DNA of 64,000 bases from Methylobacterium sp. GXS13 (GCF_001455965.1 NZ_LKKO01000001.1:496001-560000), one strand, 5' to 3'. Numbered from the stretch's first letter, positions 8,844 to 17,986 are shown. The notes: generated by a model not told the origin, from the sequence alone. A program made the numbers and translations.

Positions 8844-10223
8844 ATGACGCATCCGCCTGCCGCCGCCCCGGTCCTGCCGACGCATCGCCGCGTGCTGGCC
8901 TTGGCCCTCCCGATGACGTTGGCCAACGTCACGACGCCCATGCTCGGCTTCGTCGGCGCGGCGGTGATCGGCCGGCTCGGCGACGCGGCCCTGCTCGGCG
9001 CGGTGGCGCTGGGGGCCGTGATCTTCGACGCGATCTTCTGGTCCTTCGGGGCGCTCCGGATGGCTACCGCCGGCATGACCGCTCAGGCGGTCGGCGCCCG
9101 AGATGCGGCGGAGGTCGACCGCGTGCTGGCCCGGGCCCTGGCAGCGGGCGCCGTGATCGGCCTGAGCCTCGTGGCGCTGCAAGGGCCGATCGCTCAGTTC
9201 GCCTTCGCGGTAAGCGGCGCCAGCACGGCGGTGATCGCAGGCATCGCGACCTATTTCCACATCCGTATCCTGTCCGCCCCGTTCGTGCTGGCGAGCTACG
9301 GCGTGCTCGGCTCGGTTCTGGGCCGCGGACGGACCGATCTCGGTCTGCTGCTGCAGGTGGCGATCAATCTGGTGAACATCGGCCTGACGCTGGCCTTCGT
9401 GCTCGGCCTCGGCCTGGGGCTCGCCGGGGCGGCGCTGGCCGCGCTCTGCGCGGAAGCGGCCGGGCTCGGCCTCGGCCTGCTCGTGCTGGCGCGGCTCGGC
9501 GCGCGTCCGTTCCGGGTGCCCCTGCGGGAGTTGCGGGATGCCGCGGCTCTGCGCCGGACGGTCAGCGTCAATGTCGACTTCATCCTGCGCACCCTCGCCC
9601 TGATCACCGCCATCGTGCTGTTCTCCGCGCTGGGCGCCCGGCAGGGTGACGTGGTGCTGGCGGCCAATTCCGTCCTATGGAATCTGTTCCTGATCGGCGG
9701 GTTCTTCCTCGACGGCTTCGCCACGGCTGCAGAAACGCTGTGCGGACAGGCGGTTGGCGCCCGCGACGCGGAGGCGTTCCGGCGGGCATCGACTCTGAGC
9801 CTGCTCTGGTGCCTCGGCTTCGGGATCGGCGTCAGCCTGCTGGCCTTGGGCGGTGGAGCCGCCTTCATCGATGGCGTCACCACCAGCGCGGCGGTGCGGG
9901 AGACCGCAAGAGCCTATCTGCCGCTGGCCGCCCTGGCGCCGCTCGTTGCGGCGGCACCGTTCGCCTATGACGGGATCTATATCGGCGCCACTTGGACCCG
10001 GGCGATGCGCAACCTGATGCTGGGCGCGCTGACCATCTACGGCGTCGTCCTGGCGGTGGTGCAGAGCCTGAACCTCGGCAATACCGGGCTGTGGCTAGCG
10101 TTCGTGGCCTTCCTGGGGGCGCGGGGCCTGTTCCAGGCCTTCGCGTTTCCGGGCCTGGCCCGCGCGACGTTCGGGACCTCTTCGGCGAAACCGATCCGGA
10201 AAACGGCGTCCGACTTCGCATAG
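8844..10223 (+). CDS. MATE family efflux transporter (DinF-like)
   Basis: The protein (459 aa) has about twelve transmembrane helices in two repeated halves, as expected for multidrug and toxic compound extrusion exporters driven by Na+ or H+. The N-terminal half begins LALPMTLANVTTPMLGFVG, matching the first conserved MATE helix with its Pro. The second half starts after NVDFILRTLALI near residue 235. The wording around AANSVLWNLFLIGGFFLDGFATAAE is typical of the DinF branch. The substrate is not predictable. It follows the DUF6460 gene closely and reads toward the glycine-zipper gene on the opposite strand. Confidence 0.92.
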   Translation: MTHPPAAAPVLPTHRRVLALALPMTLANVTTPMLGFVGAAVIGRLGDAALLGAVALGAVIFDAIFWSFGALRMATAGMTAQAVGARDAAEVDRVLARALAAGAVIGLSLVALQGPIAQFAFAVSGASTAVIAGIATYFHIRILSAPFVLASYGVLGSVLGRGRTDLGLLLQVAINLVNIGLTLAFVLGLGLGLAGAALAALCAEAAGLGLGLLVLARLGARPFRVPLRELRDAAALRRTVSVNVDFILRTLALITAIVLFSALGARQGDVVLAANSVLWNLFLIGGFFLDGFATAAETLCGQAVGARDAEAFRRASTLSLLWCLGFGIGVSLLALGGGAAFIDGVTTSAAVRETARAYLPLAALAPLVAAAPFAYDGIYIGATWTRAMRNLMLGALTIYGVVLAVVQSLNLGNTGLWLAFVAFLGARGLFQAFAFPGLARATFGTSSAKPIRKTASDFA

Positions 10224-10308
10224 CCTTCGCAGGCTGCAGGTTTGCACGGCCCCGCTGCCAATTCTTCGACGCGCGACGACCTATATCTTAGGTTGCGCGG
10301 CGATGCGA

Positions 10309-10647
10309 TCAGTGCGGGTCCTTCCAGGCCGTGGCGGCCGGCGGTGCGGTCCGGGCGACGGTCCCGGTGGCGCGCGCGAGCTGCGCCTCGGCCCGGCGCT
10401 GCGGCGCCCGGTGGAGGCTGCTGGTATGCCGGCGCCGGCGGACATGGCGGCGGCCGCGCTCCGTCGAGTTGCCGACGAACCCGCCGACCACGGCGCCCGC
10501 CACCGCCCCGATCGGGCCGGCCACCAGGGCGCCCGCCACCGCACCGGAGCCGACCCCCAGCGTCGTCCGGCTCTGGGCCCGGGCGGAGTCAGGGGATCCG
10601 GCCAGGATTAAGCCGGCCAGGACGAAGACGGACGAGAACGAGCGCAT
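10309..10647 (-). CDS. Glycine-zipper exported protein
   Basis: The product is 112 aa starting MRSFSSVFVLAGLILAGSP, a signal peptide ending around SARA. It is followed by a GxxxG-rich glycine-zipper segment (GVGSGAVAGALVAGPIGAVAG, shortened here to its pattern) at about residues 30-60. The rest is basic, with many Arg and His residues. Such proteins are usually small outer-membrane or periplasmic components of unknown role. The ATG at 10647 gives a clean signal peptide; the longer frame to 10710 does not. It is convergent with the MATE gene and divergent from the CitE-like gene. Confidence 0.7.
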   Translation of the reverse strand: MRSFSSVFVLAGLILAGSPDSARAQSRTTLGVGSGAVAGALVAGPIGAVAGAVVGGFVGNSTERGRRHVRRRRHTSSLHRAPQRRAEAQLARATGTVARTAPPAATAWKDPH

Positions 10648-10862
10648 GGTATCGGATCCCGGGATCCAGGGATTGGATTTGACGGCCTTTAGCCGTTCGA
10701 AGATGACCAAAGCGGGGCCGGAGACTGCACGACCGCGGCCGGTATCAAACGTCGCACGGTCTCACCGATCCCATTCCCGCAGGTGTGGCCAGGCCGATCC
10801 CGTGCTTTAGGGTGCGGCGCAACGAAGACCGGCCGCGATGCGGCTCTGCGAGGGAGATGCCC

Positions 10863-11756
10863 ATGGCCACGACGACCGACCTGCGCCTGCGCCGGAGCGT
10901 GCTCTACATGCCCGGCTCGAACCAGCGGGCGCTCGACAAGGCCAAGACCCTGCCGGTGGACAGCATCATCCTCGACCTGGAGGATGCGGTCGGCCCGGAA
11001 GAGAAGGAGATCGCCCGGGAGCAGGTCTGCGCCGCGGTCAAGAGCGGTGCCTATGGCAGCCGCGAGCTGGTGATCCGGGTCAACGCCCCCCAGACACCCT
11101 GGGGCGAGGCCGATCTCCACGCCGCGATCGAGGCCAAGCCCGACGCGATCCTGATGCCCAAGGTGTCGTCCTCGGCGGTGCTGGAGAGCATCGCCGACCG
11201 GCTCGAATCCCTCGACGCACCGGAGGGCATCGCCGTCTGGGCGATGATCGAGACCCCGGCCTCGATCCTCAACATCCAGGAGATCGCCCGGGCCAAGCGC
11301 GACCCGCGCAAACGCCTGACCTGCCTGGTGCTCGGCACCAACGACCTGGCCAAGGACACCTGGGCCAAAATCGTGCCCGGCCGGGTGCCGATGCTGCCCT
11401 GGATGATGATGGCGCTCGCCGCCGCCCGGGCCGAGGGCCTGGCGATCCTCGACGGCGTCTACAACGACATCGCCGATACGGAGGGCTGCCGCGATGAATG
11501 CCGCCAGGCGCGCGACCTGGGCTTCGACGGCAAGACCCTGATCCATCCGACCCAGCTGGAGCCGGCCAACGCCTCTTTCGCGCCCACCGAGGAGGAGGTG
11601 CGCCGGGCCAAGCTGGTGATCGAAGCGTTCGAGCGCCCGGAATACGCCAAGCGCGGCGCGATCAAGCTCGAAGGCCGGCTCTACGAGCGCCAGCACCTCG
11701 GCGTGAACCGCCGCGCCGTGACCTGGTCCGAGGCGATCAAGGCGAAGGGGTTCTGA
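10863..11756 (+). CDS. HpcH/HpaI aldolase / citrate lyase beta-like (malyl-CoA lyase or thioesterase type)
   Basis: The 297-aa product is a CitE-fold TIM-barrel enzyme. Markers are RSVLYMPGSNQRALDKA at residues 10-27, the LDLEDAVGPEEK metal-binding acidic motif, VIRVNAP, MPKVSS, the MIETPASILN segment and GKTLIHPTQ. Members cleave or hydrolyse C-C and CoA-thioester bonds of citramalyl, malyl or related CoA esters, using Mg2+. The sequence is unlike the serine-cycle malyl-CoA lyase MclA and closer to the short malyl-CoA thioesterase (Mcl2-like) group. The exact substrate is inference. AGGGAG lies 10 bases before the ATG. A hairpin follows the gene. Confidence 0.85.
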   Translation: MATTTDLRLRRSVLYMPGSNQRALDKAKTLPVDSIILDLEDAVGPEEKEIAREQVCAAVKSGAYGSRELVIRVNAPQTPWGEADLHAAIEAKPDAILMPKVSSSAVLESIADRLESLDAPEGIAVWAMIETPASILNIQEIARAKRDPRKRLTCLVLGTNDLAKDTWAKIVPGRVPMLPWMMMALAAARAEGLAILDGVYNDIADTEGCRDECRQARDLGFDGKTLIHPTQLEPANASFAPTEEEVRRAKLVIEAFERPEYAKRGAIKLEGRLYERQHLGVNRRAVTWSEAIKAKGF

Positions 11757-11765
11757 GAGCAAGAG

Positions 11766-11796
11766 CCGCTCCCGGCCGCATTGAAATCGGGAGCGG
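11766..11796 (+). terminator. Hairpin after the CitE-like gene
   Basis: CCGCTCCCG and CGGGAGCGG form a perfect 9-bp stem with a 13-base loop, 9 bases after the stop codon. There is no T-run. Its position between convergent genes favours a transcription end. Confidence 0.5.
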
Positions 11797-11988
11797 TGCC
11801 GAGCCCGTCATCTGCCGAGCGCTGACGCGGAACCGGTCTTCGCATCGGCGGCGATCGCTCAAGGATCTAGACCCGATCGGCTTTTGCGCGTCGGGTGGTT
11901 CCTTGCGCCCCGACGTCGTCGCCGCCACCCCAGCTACGATGGCGGATAGCGGACGCACGTTCGATCATCCGCCAAGGGGCATGACTGA

Positions 11989-12402
11989 TTAGGCGACCAT
12001 CACGTCCATGACCCAGGTCACACCGAACCGATCCGTCAGCATCCCGTAGAGCGGGGACCACGCCGAAACACCGAGTGGCTGTCGAACCGCCGCACCCGCG
12101 TGAAGCTTCTCCCAATACGCGGTGACCTCCTCTGCCGAGTTGCCGCGGACCGAGACGTAGAACGCGTTCTCGCCAGGATTCCACGGCTTCTCCGGCTGCA
12201 CGTCGTAGGCCATGATCCGGAAGCCGTGATCGGAGACCACCTGGCCCCACATCACCTTCTCGGCCTGCGCAGCGTCCTGGGTCGCCCCGAGGTCCCCATA
12301 GGTGACGATGGTTTGTTCGCCGCCGAACACGGACCGGTAGAAGTCGAGTGCCTCGCGGGCCTGCCCACGGAAGTTAAGGTGGGTCGTCGTCTGAACATTC
12401 AT
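11989..12402 (-). CDS. VOC family protein (PhnB-like)
   Basis: The 137-aa protein has the vicinal-oxygen-chelate fold seen in PhnB/glyoxalase-like proteins: THLNFRGQAREALDFYRSVFGGE at residues 5-27, then MAYDVQPEKPWNPGENAFYVSV and the C-terminal SPLYGMLTDRFGVTWVMDV. Substrate and function are unknown. It starts back to back with a WYL/YafY-type regulator (12489, plus strand), with an inverted-repeat operator candidate at 12465-12481 between them, so it is probably the target of that regulator. An upstream in-frame ATG (MPPVSEP extension) is less likely as the start. Confidence 0.85.
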   Translation of the reverse strand: MNVQTTTHLNFRGQAREALDFYRSVFGGEQTIVTYGDLGATQDAAQAEKVMWGQVVSDHGFRIMAYDVQPEKPWNPGENAFYVSVRGNSAEEVTAYWEKLHAGAAVRQPLGVSAWSPLYGMLTDRFGVTWVMDVMVA

Positions 12403-12464
12403 GGCGGGCTCCGATACGGGGGGCATGTTGCCGTGCCCCACGATCCGGATGTACCACCCCCCAC

Positions 12465-12481
12465 CTGACATAAACTGGCAG
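12465..12481. promoter_or_regulatory. Candidate operator of the WYL regulator
   Basis: CTGACA, five bases (TAAAC), then TGGCAG is an inverted repeat with one mismatch per arm, 8 bases before the WYL regulator ATG and 63 bases upstream of the VOC gene. The position between divergent genes suggests autoregulation and control of the VOC gene. The TAAACT core could also be the -10 region. Confidence 0.5.
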
Positions 12482-12488
12482 TAGCGTG

Positions 12489-13202
12489 ATGGCCCGGAGC
12501 GACCGCCTGTTCCGTCTCCTGCAGGCGATGCGCACCTTGCCCGCACCCGTGACGGCCGCAAGGCTGGCGGAGGAGACCGGCGTCTCGGTGCGCTCGCTAT
12601 ACCGAGACATCGACAGCTTGCGGGCGGCAGGGGCGCGCATCGACGGCGAGCGCGGCTACGGCTACCGACTGACCGAGGATTACGCGCTGCCGCCGCAGAC
12701 TTTGGACCGCCTGGAGATTGAGGCGTTGGCGCTCGGCATGGCGGAAGTGCGCGGCATGGGCGATCCGGACCTCGCGGCGGCCGCGGCCTCGGTCTTGGCC
12801 AAGGTCGCCGCGACCCTGCCGGACGACCGTGAACAGAACCTGTTCCACGCCGTGTCGAAGGTCTACCGCCCCGACGCACGCTATCCACACGTGCAAGACC
12901 TGAGGCTGATCCGGCAGGCGTGCTGGCGGGAGGACGCGCTTGCCATCCGTTACACGGACGAACACGGCTCGGCCACGCAACGTACGATCCTGCCTCTGGC
13001 GCTCGTCTACACGGAGCGACGGCTGGTCGTCCTGGCATGGTGCCGTCTGCGCGCGGCGTTCCGAATGTTTAGGGTCGACCGCATCGTCGAAGCCCATGCG
13101 GAGGGCGGCAGCTTCCGGCCGGGACGGGCGTCGCTGCTACGCGCCTATCTGGAGGCGTTGGAGAATGAGGACGCGGCCGGGGCGGAGCGCCCCCATGGCT
13201 GA
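12489..13202 (+). CDS. YafY-type HTH/WYL-domain transcriptional regulator
   Basis: The protein (237 aa from ATG 12489; a GTG lies directly before it) begins with a DeoR-like helix-turn-helix, RSDRLFRLLQAMRTLPAPVTA then LAEETGVSVRSLYRDIDSL, at residues 2-48. The C-terminal half (about 135-205) is a WYL ligand-binding domain with DALAIRYTDEHG and a late AAFRMFRVDRI. These regulators often sit divergent to a VOC/PhnB-like gene, as here. The ligand is unknown. It probably controls itself and the VOC gene through the inverted repeat just upstream. Confidence 0.92.
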   Translation: MARSDRLFRLLQAMRTLPAPVTAARLAEETGVSVRSLYRDIDSLRAAGARIDGERGYGYRLTEDYALPPQTLDRLEIEALALGMAEVRGMGDPDLAAAAASVLAKVAATLPDDREQNLFHAVSKVYRPDARYPHVQDLRLIRQACWREDALAIRYTDEHGSATQRTILPLALVYTERRLVVLAWCRLRAAFRMFRVDRIVEAHAEGGSFRPGRASLLRAYLEALENEDAAGAERPHG

Positions 13203-13425
13203 CAACGGCGCGGGACAGCCCAAGCTTCGATCGTCTGCCGCACCGCCCGCCGTATCCGCCAGCGGACAATTACTAGACCACCCGCACCAGTCTTTGATCG
13301 CAGTTCGATCGACCCGCTTGCGCGTAGACGGTTATGGCTTCCACGTCAGGTCGACGACCAGCCCCTCGTTGCTCGTCACAGCTTCGGCCCAAAATTGCCG
13401 AGCAGGCCTAACTGATGTGAGAGGC

Positions 13426-13704
13426 CTATATATTGTCTCGCGCGGCTTGTTCGGAGCAAGCTTTTGCGACTTCTGAAATCGGCAGGTTCGTGTGGCCGGC
13501 CGTTTTCGAGGTTTCGTCGAGACAAGAGCGTACACGTTCGCGGGACGCATCTCCGCCGTTCACCGCATCCAATTTGCGCAATAATGTGTCCTTGTCCGTT
13601 GACGATGCTCCCGCCCAAGCTTGCATCGTATCCCCTGCATTCAAGGCAAGAGCAGATGTTGCCATAACGACGAGAGCGAATACACCAGCGGGAAGACAGC
13701 GCAT
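13426..13704 (-). CDS. Small exported protein of unknown function
   Basis: The 92-aa product starts MRCLPAGVFALVVMATSALA, a good signal peptide, followed by a short mature domain with LNAGDTMQAWAGASSTDKDTLLRKL and one pair of Cys residues (SCLDET and KACSEQ) that could form a disulfide. The ATG at 13704 is preferred over the longer frame to 13788 because it gives the signal peptide. I do not recognise the family. It lies alone in a gene-poor stretch, and local base composition is less GC-rich than the flanks. Confidence 0.55.
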   Translation of the reverse strand: MRCLPAGVFALVVMATSALALNAGDTMQAWAGASSTDKDTLLRKLDAVNGGDASRERVRSCLDETSKTAGHTNLPISEVAKACSEQAARDNI

Positions 13705-14639
13705 TGTGATAGCCTCGAACAATAGGGAATCGGCAGTCGCTTGCGGGGTTCGTTGAGACGGTGGCCGCACGGGAAGATCTGCACGCACGGATTTTCAGCC
13801 AGCAAACAAACGGACACGCGGACTGAATTAGCTCGGAAAGCGCCGTCGCGGATTGCCGATCCCTTGGGGCAAAAACGCACGGTTCCCCTCCGCCATCGTG
13901 GCGTTCAGCGCGTGCGCGCCGGGGCAGAGGCACCGCGTCAACGTCCTGACCCTGTGCGTGCGCAGGAGGGGCCCGGGGTCGAGAAGGCGTGCCCGTCCGG
14001 AGAGCCTATGTCCTAGGCGCGGTGGCATCGTTCCGTGATCAGGTTGCGGTCGCCGTCCGCTTCGAGGGCTCGGCGCCTCGCAAGCGGGCCGTCCCAATTC
14101 CATCCTGGTCGGACATAACCTGGGCCATGGTGATGGAATTCAGACCCTGAGAACGGGGGGATCATGCTCGCCAGAGGATGCTTCCGCAGTGCGGCTCGCG
14201 ACGAGGCGCGCTGAGCCGTTTCAGGAGACGCTTTGCCAGCACGCCATTTGCCGGTGGATCGTCGGGGCCGGCACGGCGTGGCACCCAGCGCTCCACGGGT
14301 GGCTTGGACACCACGCATCCAGCAAGGAAGCCGCGCGGCCGGCTGGGGGAGCGGTCGGTGATGATCACCAGCACTTCCGGATGGCTTAATTAACGCCGGC
14401 GGACGCGCAACCCAGTCCAGACTGAGCTTCGCAAATCCGGCCCAACTTTCATACTAGGCTGAGACGAATGCGCCTGCGTCTCCGGCAAGTCCAACGCCCG
14501 CACATCCCGCAAAACAGGCGCATATTTCAATATTCACGGCCATCTAGACCGATCGATCCTCCTATGTCACACTATTGGATCGGCGGCGCCGATTGATTCC
14601 TTAAATCGCGGCGCAAGACCGCAATCGGGGAACGCCAGA
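13705..14639. other. Gene-poor stretch, no supported gene
   Basis: Only short, mutually overlapping reading frames occur here (for example 14013-14318 minus and 14189-14389 plus), and none has a recognisable domain, ribosome site or clear codon pattern. One 9-bp inverted repeat with a 38-base spacer (14468-14476 with 14515-14523, ATGCGCCTG/CAGGCGCAT) is present. The last 150 bases are relatively AT-rich and may contain the promoter of the VOC gene at 14640. Confidence 0.5.
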
Positions 14640-15059
14640 ATGAGCAGCGGAAATCCTGAGATGCCGGTTCCGGCCCCGGTGAAGGGCGGGCTCGTGGCCT
14701 ACCTGACGGTGGACGGCGCCCTGAAAGCCGCCGAGTTCTACGTCCGTGCCTTCGGGGCTGAGATCGTCACAGCCATGCCGGCCGACGAGCACGGGCGGAC
14801 CATGCATGTGCATCTCCATGTGAACGGCTCGTCGCTGATGCTGAGCGACGCTTTCCCGGAACACGGCCATCCGCTGCTTGCGCCCCAGGGCTTCACCTTG
14901 ATGCTGATGGTCGAGGGCATCGACGCCCGCTACGTCCAGGCCGTCGCGGCGGGGGCCACCGCCCTGATGGAGCCGGCCGAGATGTTCTGGGGCGACCGCT
15001 ACGGCCAGCTGCGCGATCCATTCGGGATCGTCTGGGCGATGAACCAGGGCAGGCGCTAA
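14640..15059 (+). CDS. VOC family protein (glyoxalase/PhnB-like)
   Basis: The 139-aa protein belongs to the PhnB-type vicinal-oxygen-chelate group: GLVAYLTVDGALKAAEFYVRA at residues 17-37, MHVHLHVNGSSLMLSDAF, and a C-terminal WGDRYGQLRDPFGIVWAMNQ ending. Such proteins bind a metal or small molecule, and their exact reactions are mostly undefined. It is distinct from the other VOC gene of this window, with low similarity apart from the fold motifs. It is a single-gene unit, convergent with the fdh4B-like gene. Confidence 0.87.
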   Translation: MSSGNPEMPVPAPVKGGLVAYLTVDGALKAAEFYVRAFGAEIVTAMPADEHGRTMHVHLHVNGSSLMLSDAFPEHGHPLLAPQGFTLMLMVEGIDARYVQAVAAGATALMEPAEMFWGDRYGQLRDPFGIVWAMNQGRR

Positions 15060-15147
15060 GGGCTGCCACGCTCGCGGCGGCTTGCGATGCCGCAGATGAC
15101 CGGGCCCGGACCGGGAGGGGACGTCCTCGAACGGAGCGCCGCGCCGA

Positions 15148-15417
15148 TCAGCGCGCCGCCGCTTCGTAGCGCGTCCGCTGCGTGCGTGCATCGCGCGCTG
15201 TCACCGTGACGTGGCCCGCCTCCTCCAACGCCGAGAGCGCACGCAGTACCAGGGCGTGCTCCACCCCGAAGCTGCGGGCGAAGGCGCGGCTGTCGCCGGG
15301 CAGGCCGAGGTCGAGGGCCGCCAGCAGTCCCGCCTCCAGTGAATCGATACCGGGACGGGCCGCGGTGATACGGTCGAGGGCGACAACGAACGCCGCCTCG
15401 TTGAGCTCGCGATCCAT
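15148..15417 (-). CDS. fdh4B: Small partner of formate dehydrogenase (Fdh4B candidate)
   Basis: The 89-aa protein follows the fdh4A-like gene by 5 bases on the same strand. In Methylobacterium extorquens, formate dehydrogenase 4 is encoded by fdh4A and a small fdh4B beside it, so position and size suggest Fdh4B. The second half, VLRALSALEEAGHVTVTARD followed by QRTRY, looks like the recognition helix and wing of a winged-helix domain, though DNA binding is not shown. No metal or cofactor motif is visible. The gene name rests on synteny and general recollection of that system, not on a measured alignment. Confidence 0.6.
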   Translation of the reverse strand: MDRELNEAAFVVALDRITAARPGIDSLEAGLLAALDLGLPGDSRAFARSFGVEHALVLRALSALEEAGHVTVTARDARTQRTRYEAAAR

Positions 15418-15422
15418 GCGGC

Positions 15423-17720
15423 CTACGCCGCCGCCCGAGCTTCCAGGGTCACGAGCACCGATTTGGAGGTCGGCGTGTCGCTCTTCTCGCCAAAGGTTGA
15501 GAGCGGCACCAGCACGTTGAGCTCCGGGTAATAGCCGGCGACCGCGCCCCGGGGCATGTCGAAGGGCACCAGCCGGAAATCCTCGGCCCGCCTTGTCACG
15601 CCGTCGGCATGGAGGCCGACGATGTCGACCCGCTCACCGAGCCGGTCGCGGATCGCCACCAGGTCGTCCGGATGGGCGAACAGCACCTTCCGCTCGCCGT
15701 AGACGCCGCGGTAGCGATCGTCGAGGCCGTAGATCGTGGTGTTGTACTGGTCGTGGCTGCGGAAGGTCTGCAGCACGTAGGTGTCCCGGGATTTCGTGGC
15801 GATCTGGTGCTCGGTCTCGACCGGAAGCGGGTCCGCCGAGAAGTTGGCCAAACCGGTCGCGGTCTCGAACACCCGCTCGGCGGCGAGGTTGCGCAGCATG
15901 AAGCCGCGGGGCTTGCGCACCCGGGTGTTGTACTCGGAAAAGCCCGGGATCGTGGCGGCGATGGCGTCGCGGATCCGGTCGTAATCGGCCGAGAGCCCGG
16001 CCCAATCGATGGCGGCCGAGCCGACGGTGGCCTGGGCGATGCCGGCGATGATCGCGATCTCGGAGCGCAGCTCCTTCGAGGCCGGCTTGTTGATGCCCCC
16101 CGAGCCGTGGACCATGCTCATCGAATCCTCGACGGTCACGATCTGGGTCTTGCCCGCCGCGTTCCGGTCGATCTCGGTGCGGCCCATGCAGGGCAGCAGG
16201 TAACCGATGGCGCCCGGCACGAGGTGGGCGTGGTTGAGCTTGGTCGCGATGTGGACCGTCAGGCGGCAGGAGGCCAGGGCCTGCGCCACCACCGGGGTAT
16301 CCGGCGTCGCGCGCAGGAAGTTGCCGCCCAGGCCGATGAAGGCCTTCGACGTGCCGTCGCGCATGGCCCGGATCGCCGCCAGGACGTTGTGACCGTGCCG
16401 GCGGGGCATGGCGAGGCCGAAATGCCGCTCCAGCGACTCGAGGAAGGCCACGGACGGGCGCTCGTTGATGCCGACCGTGCGGTCGCCCTGCACGTTGGAA
16501 TGGCCCCGCACCGGGCACAGGCCCGCGCCCGGCCGGCCGATATGGCCGCGCAGGAACAGCAGGTTGGCGATCTCCCGCACGGTCGCCACCGAATGGCGGT
16601 GCTGGGTCACGCCCATGGCCCAGGTGGCGATCACCCGCTGGGCGCCGAGATAGACATCCGCCATGGCGGAGATGTCGTCGAAGGTCAGGCCCGACTGGTC
16701 GAGGATCGCGTTCCAGCTCGTCGCGTCAACGGCGGCCCGGTAGGCGTCGAGCCCGGCGGTGTGGTGCTCGAGGAACGCCCGGTCGAGGAGCGAGGGCCGG
16801 CCGGAGGCGAGCGCCTCGGCATCGCGGGCGAACACGATCTTGGCGATGCCCCGGAAGGCGGCCATGTCGCCGCCGGAGCGCGGCTGGAGATAGTGGCTCG
16901 CGATGGCGCCGCTGGCGCCGCGCAGCATCTCCACGGTGTTCTGCGGGTCGGCGAAGCGCTCGAGACCGCGCTCGCGCACGGGGTTCAGCACCACGACCTT
17001 GGCGCCGCGCTCGGCCGCCCGGCGCAGGTCGCCGAGCATGCGCGGATGGTTGGTGCCGGGATTCTGGCCGACGCAGAAGATCGCGTCCGCCTTCTCGAAA
17101 TCCTCCAACAGGACCGTGCCCTTGCCGATGCCGATGGCGTCGATCAGCGCGACGCCGCTAGCCTCGTGACACATGTTCGAGCAGTCGGGGAAGTTGTTGG
17201 TCCCGTAGGCGCGGGCAAACAACTGGTAGAGGTACGCGGCCTCGTTCGAGGCCCGGCCGGAGGTGTAGAACTCGGCCTGGTCGGGATGGTCGAGGCCGCG
17301 GAGCGTCGCGCCGATCTCGGCGAAAGCCTCGTCCCAGCTCACCGGCCGGTAGCGGTCGCTCGCCGAATCGTAGCGCATCGGGTGCGTCAGGCGGCCCTCG
17401 CCCTCCAGGGCGTAATCGCTCCAGCCCCGCAGCTCGGTGAGCGTGTGGCGGGCGAAGAAGGACGGCGGCGTGCGCTTGTCGGTGGCCTCCCAGGAGACCG
17501 CCTTCACGCCGTTCTCGCAGAACTCGAAGGACGAGCCATGCTCCGGGTCACCCCAGGCGCAGCCCGGGCAATCGAACCCGTCCGGCTGGTTCGCCTTCAG
17601 CAGGGCGCGGGCGCCCGACAGCGGGGCGCGCGAGCCGAGCAGGTGCTTGCCGCAACTCTTCAGAGCGCCCCAGCCGCCGGCGGCGGATGAGCGCTTGGGA
17701 GCCCCGTCAGGCTGGGCCAT
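15423..17720 (-). CDS. fdh4A: Molybdopterin oxidoreductase, FdhF/YdeP family (Fdh4A candidate)
   Basis: The 765-aa protein (ATG 17720) is a soluble bis-MGD molybdenum enzyme of the FdhF/YdeP type. An incomplete iron-sulfur-like Cys set is seen in DCPGCAWGD (C51, C54) and FCENG (C68). The central region has FYTSGRASNEAAYLYQ and SNMCHEASG (C184), and the C-terminus carries the molybdopterin dinucleotide-binding YVLQTFRSHDQYNT stretch. No Tat signal is seen, so it should be cytosolic. In Methylobacterium the corresponding enzyme oxidises formate during methylotrophic growth (family knowledge). The next gene is the small Fdh4B candidate. A longer in-frame start to 17795 looks unlikely. Confidence 0.85.
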   Translation of the reverse strand: MAQPDGAPKRSSAAGGWGALKSCGKHLLGSRAPLSGARALLKANQPDGFDCPGCAWGDPEHGSSFEFCENGVKAVSWEATDKRTPPSFFARHTLTELRGWSDYALEGEGRLTHPMRYDSASDRYRPVSWDEAFAEIGATLRGLDHPDQAEFYTSGRASNEAAYLYQLFARAYGTNNFPDCSNMCHEASGVALIDAIGIGKGTVLLEDFEKADAIFCVGQNPGTNHPRMLGDLRRAAERGAKVVVLNPVRERGLERFADPQNTVEMLRGASGAIASHYLQPRSGGDMAAFRGIAKIVFARDAEALASGRPSLLDRAFLEHHTAGLDAYRAAVDATSWNAILDQSGLTFDDISAMADVYLGAQRVIATWAMGVTQHRHSVATVREIANLLFLRGHIGRPGAGLCPVRGHSNVQGDRTVGINERPSVAFLESLERHFGLAMPRRHGHNVLAAIRAMRDGTSKAFIGLGGNFLRATPDTPVVAQALASCRLTVHIATKLNHAHLVPGAIGYLLPCMGRTEIDRNAAGKTQIVTVEDSMSMVHGSGGINKPASKELRSEIAIIAGIAQATVGSAAIDWAGLSADYDRIRDAIAATIPGFSEYNTRVRKPRGFMLRNLAAERVFETATGLANFSADPLPVETEHQIATKSRDTYVLQTFRSHDQYNTTIYGLDDRYRGVYGERKVLFAHPDDLVAIRDRLGERVDIVGLHADGVTRRAEDFRLVPFDMPRGAVAGYYPELNVLVPLSTFGEKSDTPTSKSVLVTLEARAAA

Positions 17721-17986
17721 GGATTGTCCTGGATGTTCTCGGGAGGCGAGCCGGGCTCGCCCAATCGCTACCGCGAGATAAGCGGCTTGGGACACCGCTC
17801 ACAATGGCAGGCGCGCGCAGGCCCCTCATGCGCGGGACACAGGCTAAGTCCCCGCTTGGCAAAGCCTTTCTAAACTGGCGGGTCGGACGCTCTGCGGCCG
17901 GTCGATCCCGCTCCGTTATGACGCGCGCAGCGAACCAATTCAGGGCAGCGCGCGAGCCCCGGTTGGGAAGCGGGATCGAACGGCGC

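Noticed and set aside
14162..14393. Short overlapping frames on both strands
   Set aside because: No ribosome site, family match or consistent coding pattern; kept only as part of a gene-poor stretch.
13705..14639. Possible pseudogene or mobile-element remnant
   Set aside because: No transposase, integrase or terminal repeats could be recognised by eye, and no broken gene could be named.
15609..17690. Long plus-strand frame (693 codons) opposite the fdh4A-like gene
   Set aside because: No recognisable motif; composition is that of antisense GC-rich codons. The minus-strand gene has strong molybdopterin family features.
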